Below are positions 6,363 to 13,446 of a stretch of 36,486 bases of DNA, piece by piece; position 1 is the stretch's first letter, and each line of letters starts with the position of its first letter. The position numbers and the translations under genes were made by a program. This stretch comes from a virus, in the IMG/VR virus record IMGVR_UViG_3300042386_001826, positions 1-36,486 of that record, one strand, 5' to 3'. Under the pieces are notes generated by a model. The model ran no database searches and was not told the DNA's origin. It was given only the letters and a program-made list of their open reading frames with translations.

Positions 6363-6934
6363 GCGATTGTTCCCTCCCAGCCAATTTTGGGCAAGGCATT
6401 ATTATAGGTAAAAAGTGCATCAACATTTTCTCCTATTTTATTAAGTTGGGTCAAGTTGCCATTGTGAGTGTGGCTATTAGATACTGCCGTATCAATAGCA
6501 CTAGGAGAGCTAGTGGGCTTCCCTTGAATATTTGTCCACTGGAGAATTAGATCGAGTGATTCCGCTTCACTTATTTTAATCCAAGAAGTTGTGGAAACCC
6601 GGTAGAGATAAGTAGCCGCGCCGCTTGCCACAGTGGAATCGCCGGTTGCGTCTAAGACTAGAACCTGAGTATTCTTAGTAGGAGATAAGGCATTTCTTGC
6701 TGCTATATCAGCCACAATTGGCATTTCGCCAGCTAACCCAGAAATTGAAGTATCGATTAGTGCCTGAATATCGGCATCTGTCAGCAATCTTTTTAGAGCA
6801 GTCCCAGCGCTATTCGAAACATATATTTCGACATAGTTCGGCTTTGATGTCGGAGCAACAAAAAAAACAGCATTAGGGTCGCAGGGTAGCGTGGGAACTG
6901 CAGTCAGTTTAGAGGGCTTAAAGGTTGTGGTCAT
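6356..6934 (-). CDS. Tail-fibre module protein (192 aa), paralogue of 8909-9481
   Basis: It closely matches the 8909-9481 product through YFVAP.SKPNYVEIYVS, LLTDADIQALID, GEMPIVADIAARNALS, and LDLILQWTNIQGKPTSS, and ends GWEGTIAW. The SNSHTHNGNLTQLNKIG segment is a common fibre connector. With 5499-6362 it forms the second copy of a two-gene cassette whose first copy is 8909/8407. Transcribed leftwards and coupled to the next gene. Structural role inferred from family resemblance. Confidence 0.7.
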   Translation of the reverse strand: MTTTFKPSKLTAVPTLPCDPNAVFFVAPTSKPNYVEIYVSNSAGTALKRLLTDADIQALIDTSISGLAGEMPIVADIAARNALSPTKNTQVLVLDATGDSTVASGAATYLYRVSTTSWIKISEAESLDLILQWTNIQGKPTSSPSAIDTAVSNSHTHNGNLTQLNKIGENVDALFTYNNALPKIGWEGTIAW

Positions 6935-6939
6935 GTTTT

Positions 6940-7010
6940 TACCAGTCTGTAATCATCCATTAAGGTTTTAGGCTATTAAGCCAATCCTGTTCGGTGTCAG
7001 TGCCTCCAGT
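6940..7010 (-). pseudogene. Remnant of the GTEQDWLESLK fibre gene 3' end
   Basis: Read on the minus strand this stretch gives TGGTDTEQDWLNSLKP, stop, WMITDW, stop, matching the end of the 9487-9954 product (FIGTEQDWLESLKKQWNSTNW). In both places it lies immediately before a start of the MTTFK-type fibre gene. It is a scar showing that the whole cassette, starting with the 9487 type gene, was duplicated. Confidence 0.6.
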
Positions 7011-7078
7011 TAGGTCATGTTGACAACTCGAATATTGTCATCAGAATCAGAAACGACATAAGCTTTTAGATGTGCCAT
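7010..7078 (-). pseudogene. Truncated second copy of the MSDLKAYVVS small gene
   Basis: ATG 7078, preceded by AAGAGATAATT, reads MAHLKAYVVSDSDDNIRVVNMT and then TAA. It matches the N terminus of the 4740 gene but keeps Arg where that copy has a stop; the coil is missing and replaced by the fibre-gene remnant at 6940-7010. A palindrome ACAGCTTTAACTGT (7112-7125) lies upstream. The interval to 7210 otherwise holds no gene. Confidence 0.55.
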
Positions 7079-7210
7079 AATTATCTCTTGGTTTATTCTA
7101 TCAAATATAAAACAGCTTTAACTGTAATAGTGAGCATCTATTATTTCTTCTATTAGTTTATCTGGAATAGGTTTTATAGTTTGGTTTAATCTATTACAAG
7201 CTAAAGGAAA

Positions 7211-7972
7211 TCAAGGATCAGATGTCAGAGGCGGCCTGCTAAAAAAAGGGTGCAAGGCATTAAAGCTTGGAAGACGCTGTCCGCTTTGCCAAGCTAAGCA
7301 CCCCTCAAATTTTTGAATCAAAGCATCAGAGGCGGCATAAGGCAAAATCAACAAATCTGACATAAATCCTAGAAAAGTGAGTGGATCTAAGCCAAGACCT
7401 ATACTGAGCGCCCCGGCGTTTGCCGTCGTGGCTGTGGCGGTAATTCCACCAGAAGCCAAATTTGCCCCGTTAAGTCTAAGCGTAGATTTGGTTGCCGCAG
7501 ACCCATTAAATCTCCACACTAGAAGATTGTTTGTTGCCGCAGGTATGGCTCCTGTGGTTATCTGATTATTGATGACCCCATACAAAGTATTATCGATGAT
7601 TACGAAGCCGGTCCTGGCGCTGGGACTTGAGTTACCGTGCTGCCAAATCCAGCCAGTCGCGGTATGCCTTGCCAAAGCAAAAGTCGTAAATCCAGAAACC
7701 CCAATAAGCGGAGTAAATGGAGCTGTTCCCACAAGCCGTTGGCTAGCCGCTGTTACATTGATGGCAGGCGTGCCGTTCCATCCTGTAGCACTGTATAAAA
7801 ATCTGAGGCTAGAATTGGGCTGAGTAAATGTCCATTTGCCATCCCTGTCTCCCCATTCAGAAACCGCGTCGCTTGCAATAGTAATCCGCTGTCGGGCATT
7901 CAAATAAAGCCCCGATCCTATATCCGTAGGTGTGGGGGCCCAAAGCTGGGGACTGGCATCAATTATTAGCAT
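7211..7972 (-). CDS. LamG/concanavalin-A-like lectin fibre protein
   Basis: 253 residues. The pattern LYLNARQRITIASDAVSEW, GWNGTPAINVT, FTTFALAR, TLRLNGA, LSIGLGLD, FMSDLLILPYAASDALIQKFEGCLAWQSGQRLP is that of LamG-type jelly-roll lectin domains in phage and bacterial surface proteins, including the closing EG.LAW...LP signature. Such domains bind glycans, so this is a good candidate receptor-binding protein. It starts one base from the end of the preceding gene. One GGGCCC site lies near 7936. Confidence 0.68.
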   Translation of the reverse strand: MLIIDASPQLWAPTPTDIGSGLYLNARQRITIASDAVSEWGDRDGKWTFTQPNSSLRFLYSATGWNGTPAINVTAASQRLVGTAPFTPLIGVSGFTTFALARHTATGWIWQHGNSSPSARTGFVIIDNTLYGVINNQITTGAIPAATNNLLVWRFNGSAATKSTLRLNGANLASGGITATATTANAGALSIGLGLDPLTFLGFMSDLLILPYAASDALIQKFEGCLAWQSGQRLPSFNALHPFFSRPPLTSDP

Positions 7973-8404
7973 TTAATTAAAAACCGCAGATATCTTAAGA
8001 ATATCTTGACTTAACAATTGAGATAACAAATTGTCGTCATTGAATTGTTCTGTCACTGCTTGTAAAATTGCCGATTCAAGAATCGGATTTAATCTCCCTT
8101 CATTATCAACAGAAACCGCAAGTCTTGGGGTTTCTCCGAACACAGCAGCAGTCATGCTTAACTTAGCTACATGGAACTTAACATAAGAATTAAAAACTAT
8201 CATTTCTGACAAAATCCTTTTGTAAACGTAAACCTTAACGGATTGATCATTAATCAGGCTAGGCTTAATCTGGCTATCAAAAAAAGCTTGATTAGTTGAT
8301 ATTTCATTAAAAGTCCCAGCTACATTTGTTAAAGCAATTTGGTATCTTTCCAAATAATCAGGGTTATTTAAAAATAAACTTTGAGCGGTTAAGCTATTAG
8401 ACAT
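7973..8404 (-). CDS. Hypothetical fibre-block protein (143 aa)
   Basis: The ATG follows a GAGGATAATT ribosome site directly after the 8407 stop. The product (NNPDYLERYQIALTNVAGTF..., VYVYKRILSEMIVFNSYVKFHVAK..., SAILQAVTEQFNDDNLLSQLL) is soluble, mostly helical and lacks any motif I know. Its place between fibre modules suggests a connector or fibre chaperone. It occurs once and has no counterpart in the second cassette copy. Confidence 0.55.
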   Translation of the reverse strand: MSNSLTAQSLFLNNPDYLERYQIALTNVAGTFNEISTNQAFFDSQIKPSLINDQSVKVYVYKRILSEMIVFNSYVKFHVAKLSMTAAVFGETPRLAVSVDNEGRLNPILESAILQAVTEQFNDDNLLSQLLSQDILKISAVFN

Positions 8405-8406
8405 AA

Positions 8407-8907
8407 TTATCCTCGTGAATATTCAAATGTTAAACCAACGTCAACGGGTCCACTTGTAAAAGAAGCAAATTCGATTCGTATCTGTTGAGCAGCCGTGATT
8501 AATTGCCCATTACCACTAACTGAATGATTCGTAGGGGTTGTCGTAATCGTTCGACTCCCTAATCCCGGAATCGTAGTAAAACTAGCCCCACTACCAAACA
8601 GCACATTAATTACAGCACTACCGCTAGACCCGACCAATGTGTTTTGAGCATTTACAACCCTCAATAAAGTTATATTCTCCGTGTAAAAAATCGGCAAAGT
8701 AATAGCCCCGCTGCCGGTATTTGCACTTCGCAATAAAACTGGTTCTCGCTGAATGCGTGCGTCTCCATCGTTCAGTTTGTGAGCAACGCTACCAGTTTGA
8801 TCACTACAAAATAAATCAAAACCGTCACCCGTTCTGACAAAATAAAGAGTATTTGCTTGTAACGCGGGCAAACTGCTGACTACTTTTTGCGTTCTAAATT
8901 CACTCAT
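8407..8907 (-). CDS. Tail-fibre module protein (166 aa)
   Basis: The N terminus (KVVSSLPALQANTLYFVRTGDGFDLFCSDQTGSVAHKLN) is a typical cyanophage fibre-head module. A linker then leads to a beta-rich C-terminal domain (FYTENITLLRVVNAQNTLVG..., IRIEFASFTSGPVDVGLTFEYSRG). Both ends match the ends of 5499-6362, which has an additional central spacer. It starts just after the TGGTAAG end of 8909-9481. Confidence 0.7.
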   Translation of the reverse strand: MSEFRTQKVVSSLPALQANTLYFVRTGDGFDLFCSDQTGSVAHKLNDGDARIQREPVLLRSANTGSGAITLPIFYTENITLLRVVNAQNTLVGSSGSAVINVLFGSGASFTTIPGLGSRTITTTPTNHSVSGNGQLITAAQQIRIEFASFTSGPVDVGLTFEYSRG

Positions 8908-8908
8908 C

Positions 8909-9481
8909 TTACCAAGCTACACTATTCCAGCCTGTTGTAGGAAGCAAATTGCTATAAGTTAACAAGCCATTAGCGTTTTCTCCGATTTTGTCAAGCTGAG
9001 TTTTATTGGTATGAGTGTGACTATTATTCACGGCCGCGTCGATAGCCGAAACTGAACTGGTAGGACGACCTTGAATATTTGCCCACTGCAAAACTAAATC
9101 AATAGATTCAGACTCACTTATCTTGGTCCAACTTGTCGTTGAGACTCGATAAACATACGTGGCCGCGCCGGTTGTTACCGTAGTATCTCCCGTCGCGTCG
9201 AGAACTAAAACTTGAGTGTTTTTGGTGAGTGACGAAGCTAATGCGTTTCTTGCTGCTATATCAGCTACAATAGGCATTTCCCCGCCTAAACCAGAAATCG
9301 AAGCGTTAATTAGTGCCTGAATATCAGTGTCAGTCAGAACTCTTTTGGCAGAAGAGCCAGTAGCATCGGAAACGTAAATTTCGACATAATTCGGCTTTGA
9401 TGCCGGAGCTACAAAATATATTGCATAAGGCTGAAGAGTTCCAGGGAGTGCCGTTTCTCGAAATGCTTTAAAAGTTGTCAT
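8909..9481 (-). CDS. Tail-fibre module protein (190 aa)
   Basis: Domains run: YAIYFVAPASKPNYVEIYVSD (about 19-39), LTDTDIQALINASISGLGGEMPIVADIAARNALA (about 47-80), a beta segment NTQVLVLDATGDTTV, and LQWANIQGRPTSSVSAI...NSHTHTNKTQLDKIGENANG, ending GWNSVAW. The last part is a common fibre trimerisation/linker pattern. Paralogue of 6356-6934. All three gene types upstream of a fibre partner end in Trp followed at once by stop, with the next ATG within a few bases. Confidence 0.7.
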   Translation of the reverse strand: MTTFKAFRETALPGTLQPYAIYFVAPASKPNYVEIYVSDATGSSAKRVLTDTDIQALINASISGLGGEMPIVADIAARNALASSLTKNTQVLVLDATGDTTVTTGAATYVYRVSTTSWTKISESESIDLVLQWANIQGRPTSSVSAIDAAVNNSHTHTNKTQLDKIGENANGLLTYSNLLPTTGWNSVAW

Positions 9482-9486
9482 AAATT

Positions 9487-9954
9487 CTACCAGTTAGTGC
9501 TATTCCATTGTTTTTTTAAGCTTTCTAGCCAGTCTTGTTCAGTTCCAATAAAACCGTTGCTCAGGGCTACTTGATAAGCAGATAGCCCAATAGGGCCCTG
9601 TAGTTGTCCGCCATTAATCCACTCTATACCCGACCAAGTATAAAGAATACCTTGAATTAGGTAACCATGTCCTATAGAGGGGTTAGTAGGCAGATCGCCT
9701 ACAGAATTAAGATTACCTTTAATTAATAGAGGCGGGCCAGGCGGGCCAGGAAATCCAGAAGGAACATCTTTAAGTACTAATGCACTTAGTCGCTGTTCTC
9801 CCTGAAGACTACCTATCTTGTCGCGTATACCAATAGCACTAGCAGCCTCTGATAGATTACCTCCATCTACAGCGATGAGGTCGCTGGGCGTATCCATTAT
9901 TACTATAGTAATTGGTGGGCTCATAAGAGACATCGTTGATTGTAATTTACACAT
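9487..9954 (-). CDS. Collagen-like fibre protein, first gene of the fibre block
   Basis: 155 residues: a polar N-terminal part, a short collagen-like FPGPPGPP (about residues 69-76), a GNLNSVGDLPTNPSIGHGYLIQGILYTWSGIEW module (a carbohydrate/fibre linker common in phage tails), then NGFIGTEQDWLESLKKQW at the end. It is the promoter-proximal gene of the leftward fibre operon and faces the gene at 10003 head to head. ATG 9930 or 9927 could also be the start; no clear ribosome site decides. A C-terminal relic lies at 6940-7010. Confidence 0.65.
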   Translation of the reverse strand: MCKLQSTMSLMSPPITIVIMDTPSDLIAVDGGNLSEAASAIGIRDKIGSLQGEQRLSALVLKDVPSGFPGPPGPPLLIKGNLNSVGDLPTNPSIGHGYLIQGILYTWSGIEWINGGQLQGPIGLSAYQVALSNGFIGTEQDWLESLKKQWNSTNW

Positions 9955-10002
9955 ACAGGATTAGGCAGGTATTAGGCAGGCATGCACTAACTAAAACTAT
10001 GC

Positions 10003-10281
10003 GTGGCTAGTTTTATAACAAAGGCTATTCACACAAAACACGGCCATAATATGACTGACGTTTTAGATTACACCACTATCTATGTTTCAGAACTAGTTAT
10101 GGTTCCTGCGGGAGGTTTAGCTCGCGGCATCCACGACACACTCTACAGCGTGATGGCTTTAGTTGATTTGTCTCTAGAGTTGCCGACGGCGAAAGAGATA
10201 TACGATGCTTACAAACACAATAACGCCCATTTCAGCGTAGAGGCTATAAAAGGTAGCTATCACTTTTACAGCATTTGGTAA
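10003..10281 (+). CDS. Hypothetical protein (92 aa)
   Basis: First gene of the rightward accessory block. GTG 10003 opens the longest frame but has no clear ribosome site; ATG 10051 (MTDVLDYTTIYV) is an alternative start. The product has a central amphipathic part (SVMALVDLSLELPTAKEIYDAYKHN). No family recognised. A hairpin terminator follows at 10296. Confidence 0.45.
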   Translation: MASFITKAIHTKHGHNMTDVLDYTTIYVSELVMVPAGGLARGIHDTLYSVMALVDLSLELPTAKEIYDAYKHNNAHFSVEAIKGSYHFYSIW

Positions 10282-10295
10282 CAAGCAATTAAGTC

Positions 10296-10319
10296 AAAAC
10301 GAGAAATTATTCCCGTTTT
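10296..10319 (+). terminator. Rho-independent-like terminator
   Basis: AAAACG (10296-10301) pairs with CGTTTT (10314-10319), with further inner pairs GAA/TTC, so the stem ends in a T run directly before ATG 10320. It should end the transcript of the 10003 gene. Confidence 0.5.
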
Positions 10320-10898
10320 ATGTTAACACTAGCATTAACGAAGATTATGAATATATACAAAAGATTGGGCGCAAAAACGGTATCTTTGGCTAATATGTGG
10401 AACGCAAAACCTCCGTTTATCGGGGAAGACGGTAATCCCTGTGAAGAAACTGTAAAATGGGCATTAAACAAACAAGGTTTTGTCGATACAGATAATATTA
10501 AGTTTGATTCTTGCTGTTGGCTAAAAGATAATAGCGCTGTCGTTCCTGCTACGGCTACTAGAAATGAAGAAACGATCAGATTGCAACCTAGTCTTAGCGG
10601 TATCTTAGGGGAGTTTTATGCTGAATGTTGCCGGGTCGATAGTCAAGAAATTATTATCGGACCATATCAACCACATCAAATAGAAAAAACTTTTGATGAC
10701 TGCATAGAAAAAGCGCAAGATGTGCTTGAGTACATCAAAAGTAAGTGTATTTATACCAAAGGGGCTAATCTTGATAAAAGATTTACTTTTTTACATGATG
10801 ATGGTTGGTATTGCGATGGTATAAAAGTTGTTTTTTTGCCTGTTAGTTTTAATTGTCTTCCAGCAATTAAAGGATTTTTCTATTTACCTCAAGAGTGA
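10320..10898 (+). CDS. Hypothetical protein (192 aa)
   Basis: The longest frame starts at ATG 10320 on the edge of the terminator hairpin, so ATG 10347 (MNIYKRLGAKTVSL) is a likelier start; GAAG precedes it. The product is cysteine-containing (CCWL, ECC) and soluble, with NEETIRLQPSLSGILGEFYAECC and a helical FDDCIEKAQDVLEYIKSKC region. No known domain. AT-rich accessory composition. Confidence 0.5.
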   Translation: MLTLALTKIMNIYKRLGAKTVSLANMWNAKPPFIGEDGNPCEETVKWALNKQGFVDTDNIKFDSCCWLKDNSAVVPATATRNEETIRLQPSLSGILGEFYAECCRVDSQEIIIGPYQPHQIEKTFDDCIEKAQDVLEYIKSKCIYTKGANLDKRFTFLHDDGWYCDGIKVVFLPVSFNCLPAIKGFFYLPQE

Positions 10899-10934
10899 TT
10901 TGCAACTTTATAGTCTTAATTATGTTTCTTAGAT

Positions 10935-10964
10935 CAGAAGATTTTAAAACTTCAAAATCTTCTG
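10935..10964. terminator. Perfect 11-bp hairpin
   Basis: CAGAAGATTTT (10935-10945) pairs exactly with AAAATCTTCTG (10954-10964) around AAAACTTC. It lies 37 bases after the 10320 gene and is the only clear structure in the 256-base gap before 11155; a terminator is the simplest reading. Confidence 0.5.
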
Positions 10965-11154
10965 TCTTAAATATTGTTAAGTTATAAGATCACTCTCTAT
11001 CAGGCGTACCGCTGACAAGAATAGCTTTAATCTGTGATAAGCATCCTGAGATAATCAAAAAGCAAGGGATTAACAGAAATAATTCTCTCAAATAGTTGAT
11101 ATTTCTGGGTGTAAGACAGGATCAAGTAAACAAACACACAAGAGGTAACAAGAC

Positions 11155-11520
11155 ATGACTTCTATTAATTTTTACGAAAGAACGGCGCTTATCAAGCGTA
11201 TAGAAAATAATCTCAATGAAATTAACCAAAGATATTTTGAGGGAGGCCACGTGATATTATCAGTGACTGATAACGGTAATTACCTCACTGTCAAAAAACA
11301 AGGTGTTTACTTAGCAGGTTATGACACTCAAAAGCTTTTTGACGCTCTAGAAAATTTTATTGAAGAAGTTCGGGAGCTTCTTAGTTTTCCTTACGACCTA
11401 TGGGACTATTTAGATTATTGCAAGTACACGCCAGAAGATCAAAACTCTGACAACTTAAGCAAATTAGTTGAGGAACTAGAAACAAAAAATGAAATTCTGG
11501 AGAAAAAAATCAAGAATTAG
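11155..11520 (+). CDS. Coiled-coil protein, possibly fused to FGE-like protein by -1 frameshift
   Basis: AAGAGGTAACAAGAC precedes ATG 11155. The 121-residue product ends in a heptad-rich helix (LSKLVEELETKNEILEKKIKN). At an A7 run (11503-11509) a -1 shift avoids TAG 11518 and continues NQELEQSKEYNEAWIDNL, then KVHDLESSVWLLQQENKRL, an unbroken coiled coil with no stop, straight in frame into the FGE-like gene at 11652. The joined product would be about 352 residues. Either a recent frameshift split one gene or slippage at the A run makes both forms. The first 118 residues have no known domain. Confidence 0.6.
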   Translation: MTSINFYERTALIKRIENNLNEINQRYFEGGHVILSVTDNGNYLTVKKQGVYLAGYDTQKLFDALENFIEEVRELLSFPYDLWDYLDYCKYTPEDQNSDNLSKLVEELETKNEILEKKIKN

Positions 11521-11651
11521 AACAGAGCAAAGAATACAACGAAGCATGGATTGACAACTTAAAACAAAAGGTTCACGATTTAGAATCCTCAGTTTGGCTA
11601 CTGCAACAGGAAAATAAGCGACTAAAAAATCAATCAGAGTTAGGAGTAAAA

Positions 11652-12212
11652 GTGATGATTAAAATTGAAATGGTAAAAATACCATCAAGTCAGGATCAAA
11701 AAATCAGTAGTTTTGCGATTGGGAAATATCCAATTACTCAGGCGCAATATGAAGCAGTAATGGAAATCAATCCCTCTCGGTTTAAAAATAATCCCCAAAA
11801 TCCGGTAGAAAAGGTTAGTTGGGATGACGCTCAAGCCTTTTGTCAGAAATTAAGTCAAATAACTGGCAAAACCTATCGCCTACCGACGGAAGCGGAATGG
11901 GAATATGCTTGTCGTGCAGGGACTACTACTGACTATTATTTCGGAGATGATGCTAATAAATTAGGAGATTACGCTTGGTATGGTGAAAATTCTGAGGGTA
12001 CAACTCATCCTGTGGGACAGAAATTACCTAATACTTGGGGACTCTATGACATGAGTGGCAATGTCTGGGAGTGGTGCGAAGACGGCGTGAATCGGGGCGG
12101 TTCTTGGTACAGCAATCCTGATCTCTGCCGTTCCATTTACTGCTACTACGACAACTACAGCCGCGACTACCGCATCAGCGATTACGGTTTTCGGGTAGTC
12201 TGTGACAATTAG
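11652..12212 (+). CDS. FGE-sulfatase-fold variable protein 1 (DGR target-like)
   Basis: TTAGGAGTAAAA precedes GTG 11652 (ATG 11655 is also possible). 186 residues of the formylglycine-generating-enzyme (SUMF1/C-type-lectin) fold: IGKYPITQAQYEAVM, NPVEKVSWDDAQAFCQKLSQ, YRLPTEAEWEYACRAGTTT, THPVGQKLPN, WGLYDMSGNVWEWC, then RGGSW and GFRVV. The catalytic Cys expected just after GGSW in true FGE is absent (YS here), so it probably binds a ligand rather than oxidising sulfatases. The C-terminal variable segment is nearly all NNC/NNT codons, the sign of adenine mutagenesis of an AAC/AAT template. The family is shorter than typical FGE (about 280 residues). Confidence 0.8.
   Translation: MMIKIEMVKIPSSQDQKISSFAIGKYPITQAQYEAVMEINPSRFKNNPQNPVEKVSWDDAQAFCQKLSQITGKTYRLPTEAEWEYACRAGTTTDYYFGDDANKLGDYAWYGENSEGTTHPVGQKLPNTWGLYDMSGNVWEWCEDGVNRGGSWYSNPDLCRSIYCYYDNYSRDYRISDYGFRVVCDN
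12093..12203 (+). other. DGR-type variable region VR1
   Basis: From CGGGGCGGTTCTTGG to GGTTTTCGGGTAGTCTGT. Between these conserved ends most codons are NNC or NNT (TAC, AGC, GAT, CTC, TGC, GAC, CGC, ATC), which fits adenine-directed substitution of Asn codons in a template repeat. The ends are shared with VR2-VR4. No template repeat or reverse transcriptase is in the window. Confidence 0.72.
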
Positions 12213-12241
12213 TCAATTATCAGTTATCAGCAGTAAAAACA

Positions 12242-12532
12242 TTGATCATTCAACAAGTCACTTTTCTCGCTAAAGACTTTGACGATACTGAATACCAATT
12301 TAGTGGCACCCTGTTTCCTAATGGTGCTGTAATGGTATCTTACGCTCACACAAACGACGGCTGGTTTGACAGTCTTGAGAGTGTTGATGCTTGCGGAAAT
12401 GCAAGTGTAATCAATTGGGAACTAGGGAAAAAGTCTCGAATGTCAAGGGCTTCTGTAAGAGAATCCCTAAAAGGTGCTGTGCGAGAATTTGGATCGGACA
12501 AAGGCACAAAAAAAGGATTTAAGTTGCTTTGA
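12242..12532 (+). CDS. Hypothetical protein between FGE-like genes (96 aa)
   Basis: The frame opens at TTG 12242, soon after CAGTTATCAGCAGTAAAAAC, which resembles the AGGAGTAAAA leader of neighbours. The product reads VTFLAKDFDDTEYQFSGTLFPNGAVMVSY... and ends with a basic tail. Beta-rich N-terminal half, no family recognised. Lies between two FGE-like genes in the same direction, so probably co-transcribed. Confidence 0.5.
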   Translation: MIIQQVTFLAKDFDDTEYQFSGTLFPNGAVMVSYAHTNDGWFDSLESVDACGNASVINWELGKKSRMSRASVRESLKGAVREFGSDKGTKKGFKLL

Positions 12533-12590
12533 TTATCTTTTAGCGTCAGTTGGTTATTAGTTATCAATAAAAACAAAGCTAGGAGTAAAA

Positions 12591-13379
12591 GTGGTGATTA
12601 AAATTGAAATGGTAGAGGTACCAGCAAGTCAAGATCAAAAAATCGGTAGTTTTGAGATTGGTAAATACCCAGTGACTCAGGAACAATATGAAGCGGTAAT
12701 GGGAGTTAATCCATCTTATTTTCAAGGTTATCCTCAATATCCAGATCCGCAAAATCCAGTAGAAATGGTTAGTTGGGATGACGCTCAAGCTTTTTGCATA
12801 AAATTAAATGGAATGACTGGCCATAAGTATCGTCTCCCCACACAAGAGGAATGGGAATATGCCTGTCGTGCGGGGACTACTACTGACTATTATTTTGGAG
12901 ATGATGCTAATCAATTAAGAGATTACGCCTGGTACGAAGACAACTCTGGGCTGATAACCTATCCTGTAGGCGCAGCAAAATCACCTAATGCTTGGCTGAT
13001 AACCCATCCTGTAGGGCAAAAATTACCTAATGCTTGGGGACTCTATGACATGAGTGGCAACGTCTGGGAATGGTGTATTGATAAGTGGCTGCGGGGCGGT
13101 TCCTGGAACGACCCTCCTTATTGCTGCCGTTCCGCAAATCGCGACAGCAGCCCTCCCCGCGGGCTCCGCTTCAACAATGTCGGTTTTCGGGTAGCACAAA
13201 CTATTAGACCAACACTATTAGCTGAGGAGATGTGGGAAGCACAGCTGCCTGAACCTTATAAAGATATGATCCTATCTGAAGTAGTAGAATATCTAGAGAC
13301 TATGCAAACTAAAGAGGAAAAAGAGAAGTTTATAACTGCTATATACTGGTCAGGGTTTCAAGCGTGTCTGGATGACTAA
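12591..13379 (+). CDS. FGE-sulfatase-fold variable protein 2 with C-terminal extension
   Basis: Start GTG 12591 after AGGAGTAAAA. Same fold as the 11652 product. Near residues 121-150 a 14-residue unit is duplicated (LITYPVGAAKSPNAW / LITHPVGQKLPNAW). RGGSW is followed by ND, not Cys, so FGE activity is unlikely. After the variable region (VR2) the chain does not stop but runs about 65 residues (TIRPTLLAEEMWEAQLP..., AIYWSGFQACLDD), a helical extension lacking in the other copies. This is unusual, since DGR variable regions normally sit at the very C terminus; it suggests a 3' fusion. Confidence 0.78.
   Translation: MVIKIEMVEVPASQDQKIGSFEIGKYPVTQEQYEAVMGVNPSYFQGYPQYPDPQNPVEMVSWDDAQAFCIKLNGMTGHKYRLPTQEEWEYACRAGTTTDYYFGDDANQLRDYAWYEDNSGLITYPVGAAKSPNAWLITHPVGQKLPNAWGLYDMSGNVWEWCIDKWLRGGSWNDPPYCCRSANRDSSPPRGLRFNNVGFRVAQTIRPTLLAEEMWEAQLPEPYKDMILSEVVEYLETMQTKEEKEKFITAIYWSGFQACLDD
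13092..13193 (+). other. DGR-type variable region VR2
   Basis: Bounded by CGGGGCGGTTCCTGG and GGTTTTCGGGTA. Internal codons are mainly NNC/NNT (AAC, GAC, CCT, TAT, TGC, CGC, AGC, CTC, TTC). Unlike VR1 and VR3 the 3' boundary lacks GTCTGT and reads on into a longer coding tail. Confidence 0.68.
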
Positions 13380-13446
13380 AATGATGAGGCCCCTCCCAAG
13401 AAGTTAGCTATCAGTTGTTAAAAATAAAGCACTTAGGAGTAAAAGA

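Noticed and set aside
12346-12788. Minus-strand frames opposite the FGE-like genes
   Set aside because: Shadows of genes with strong family matches on the plus strand.
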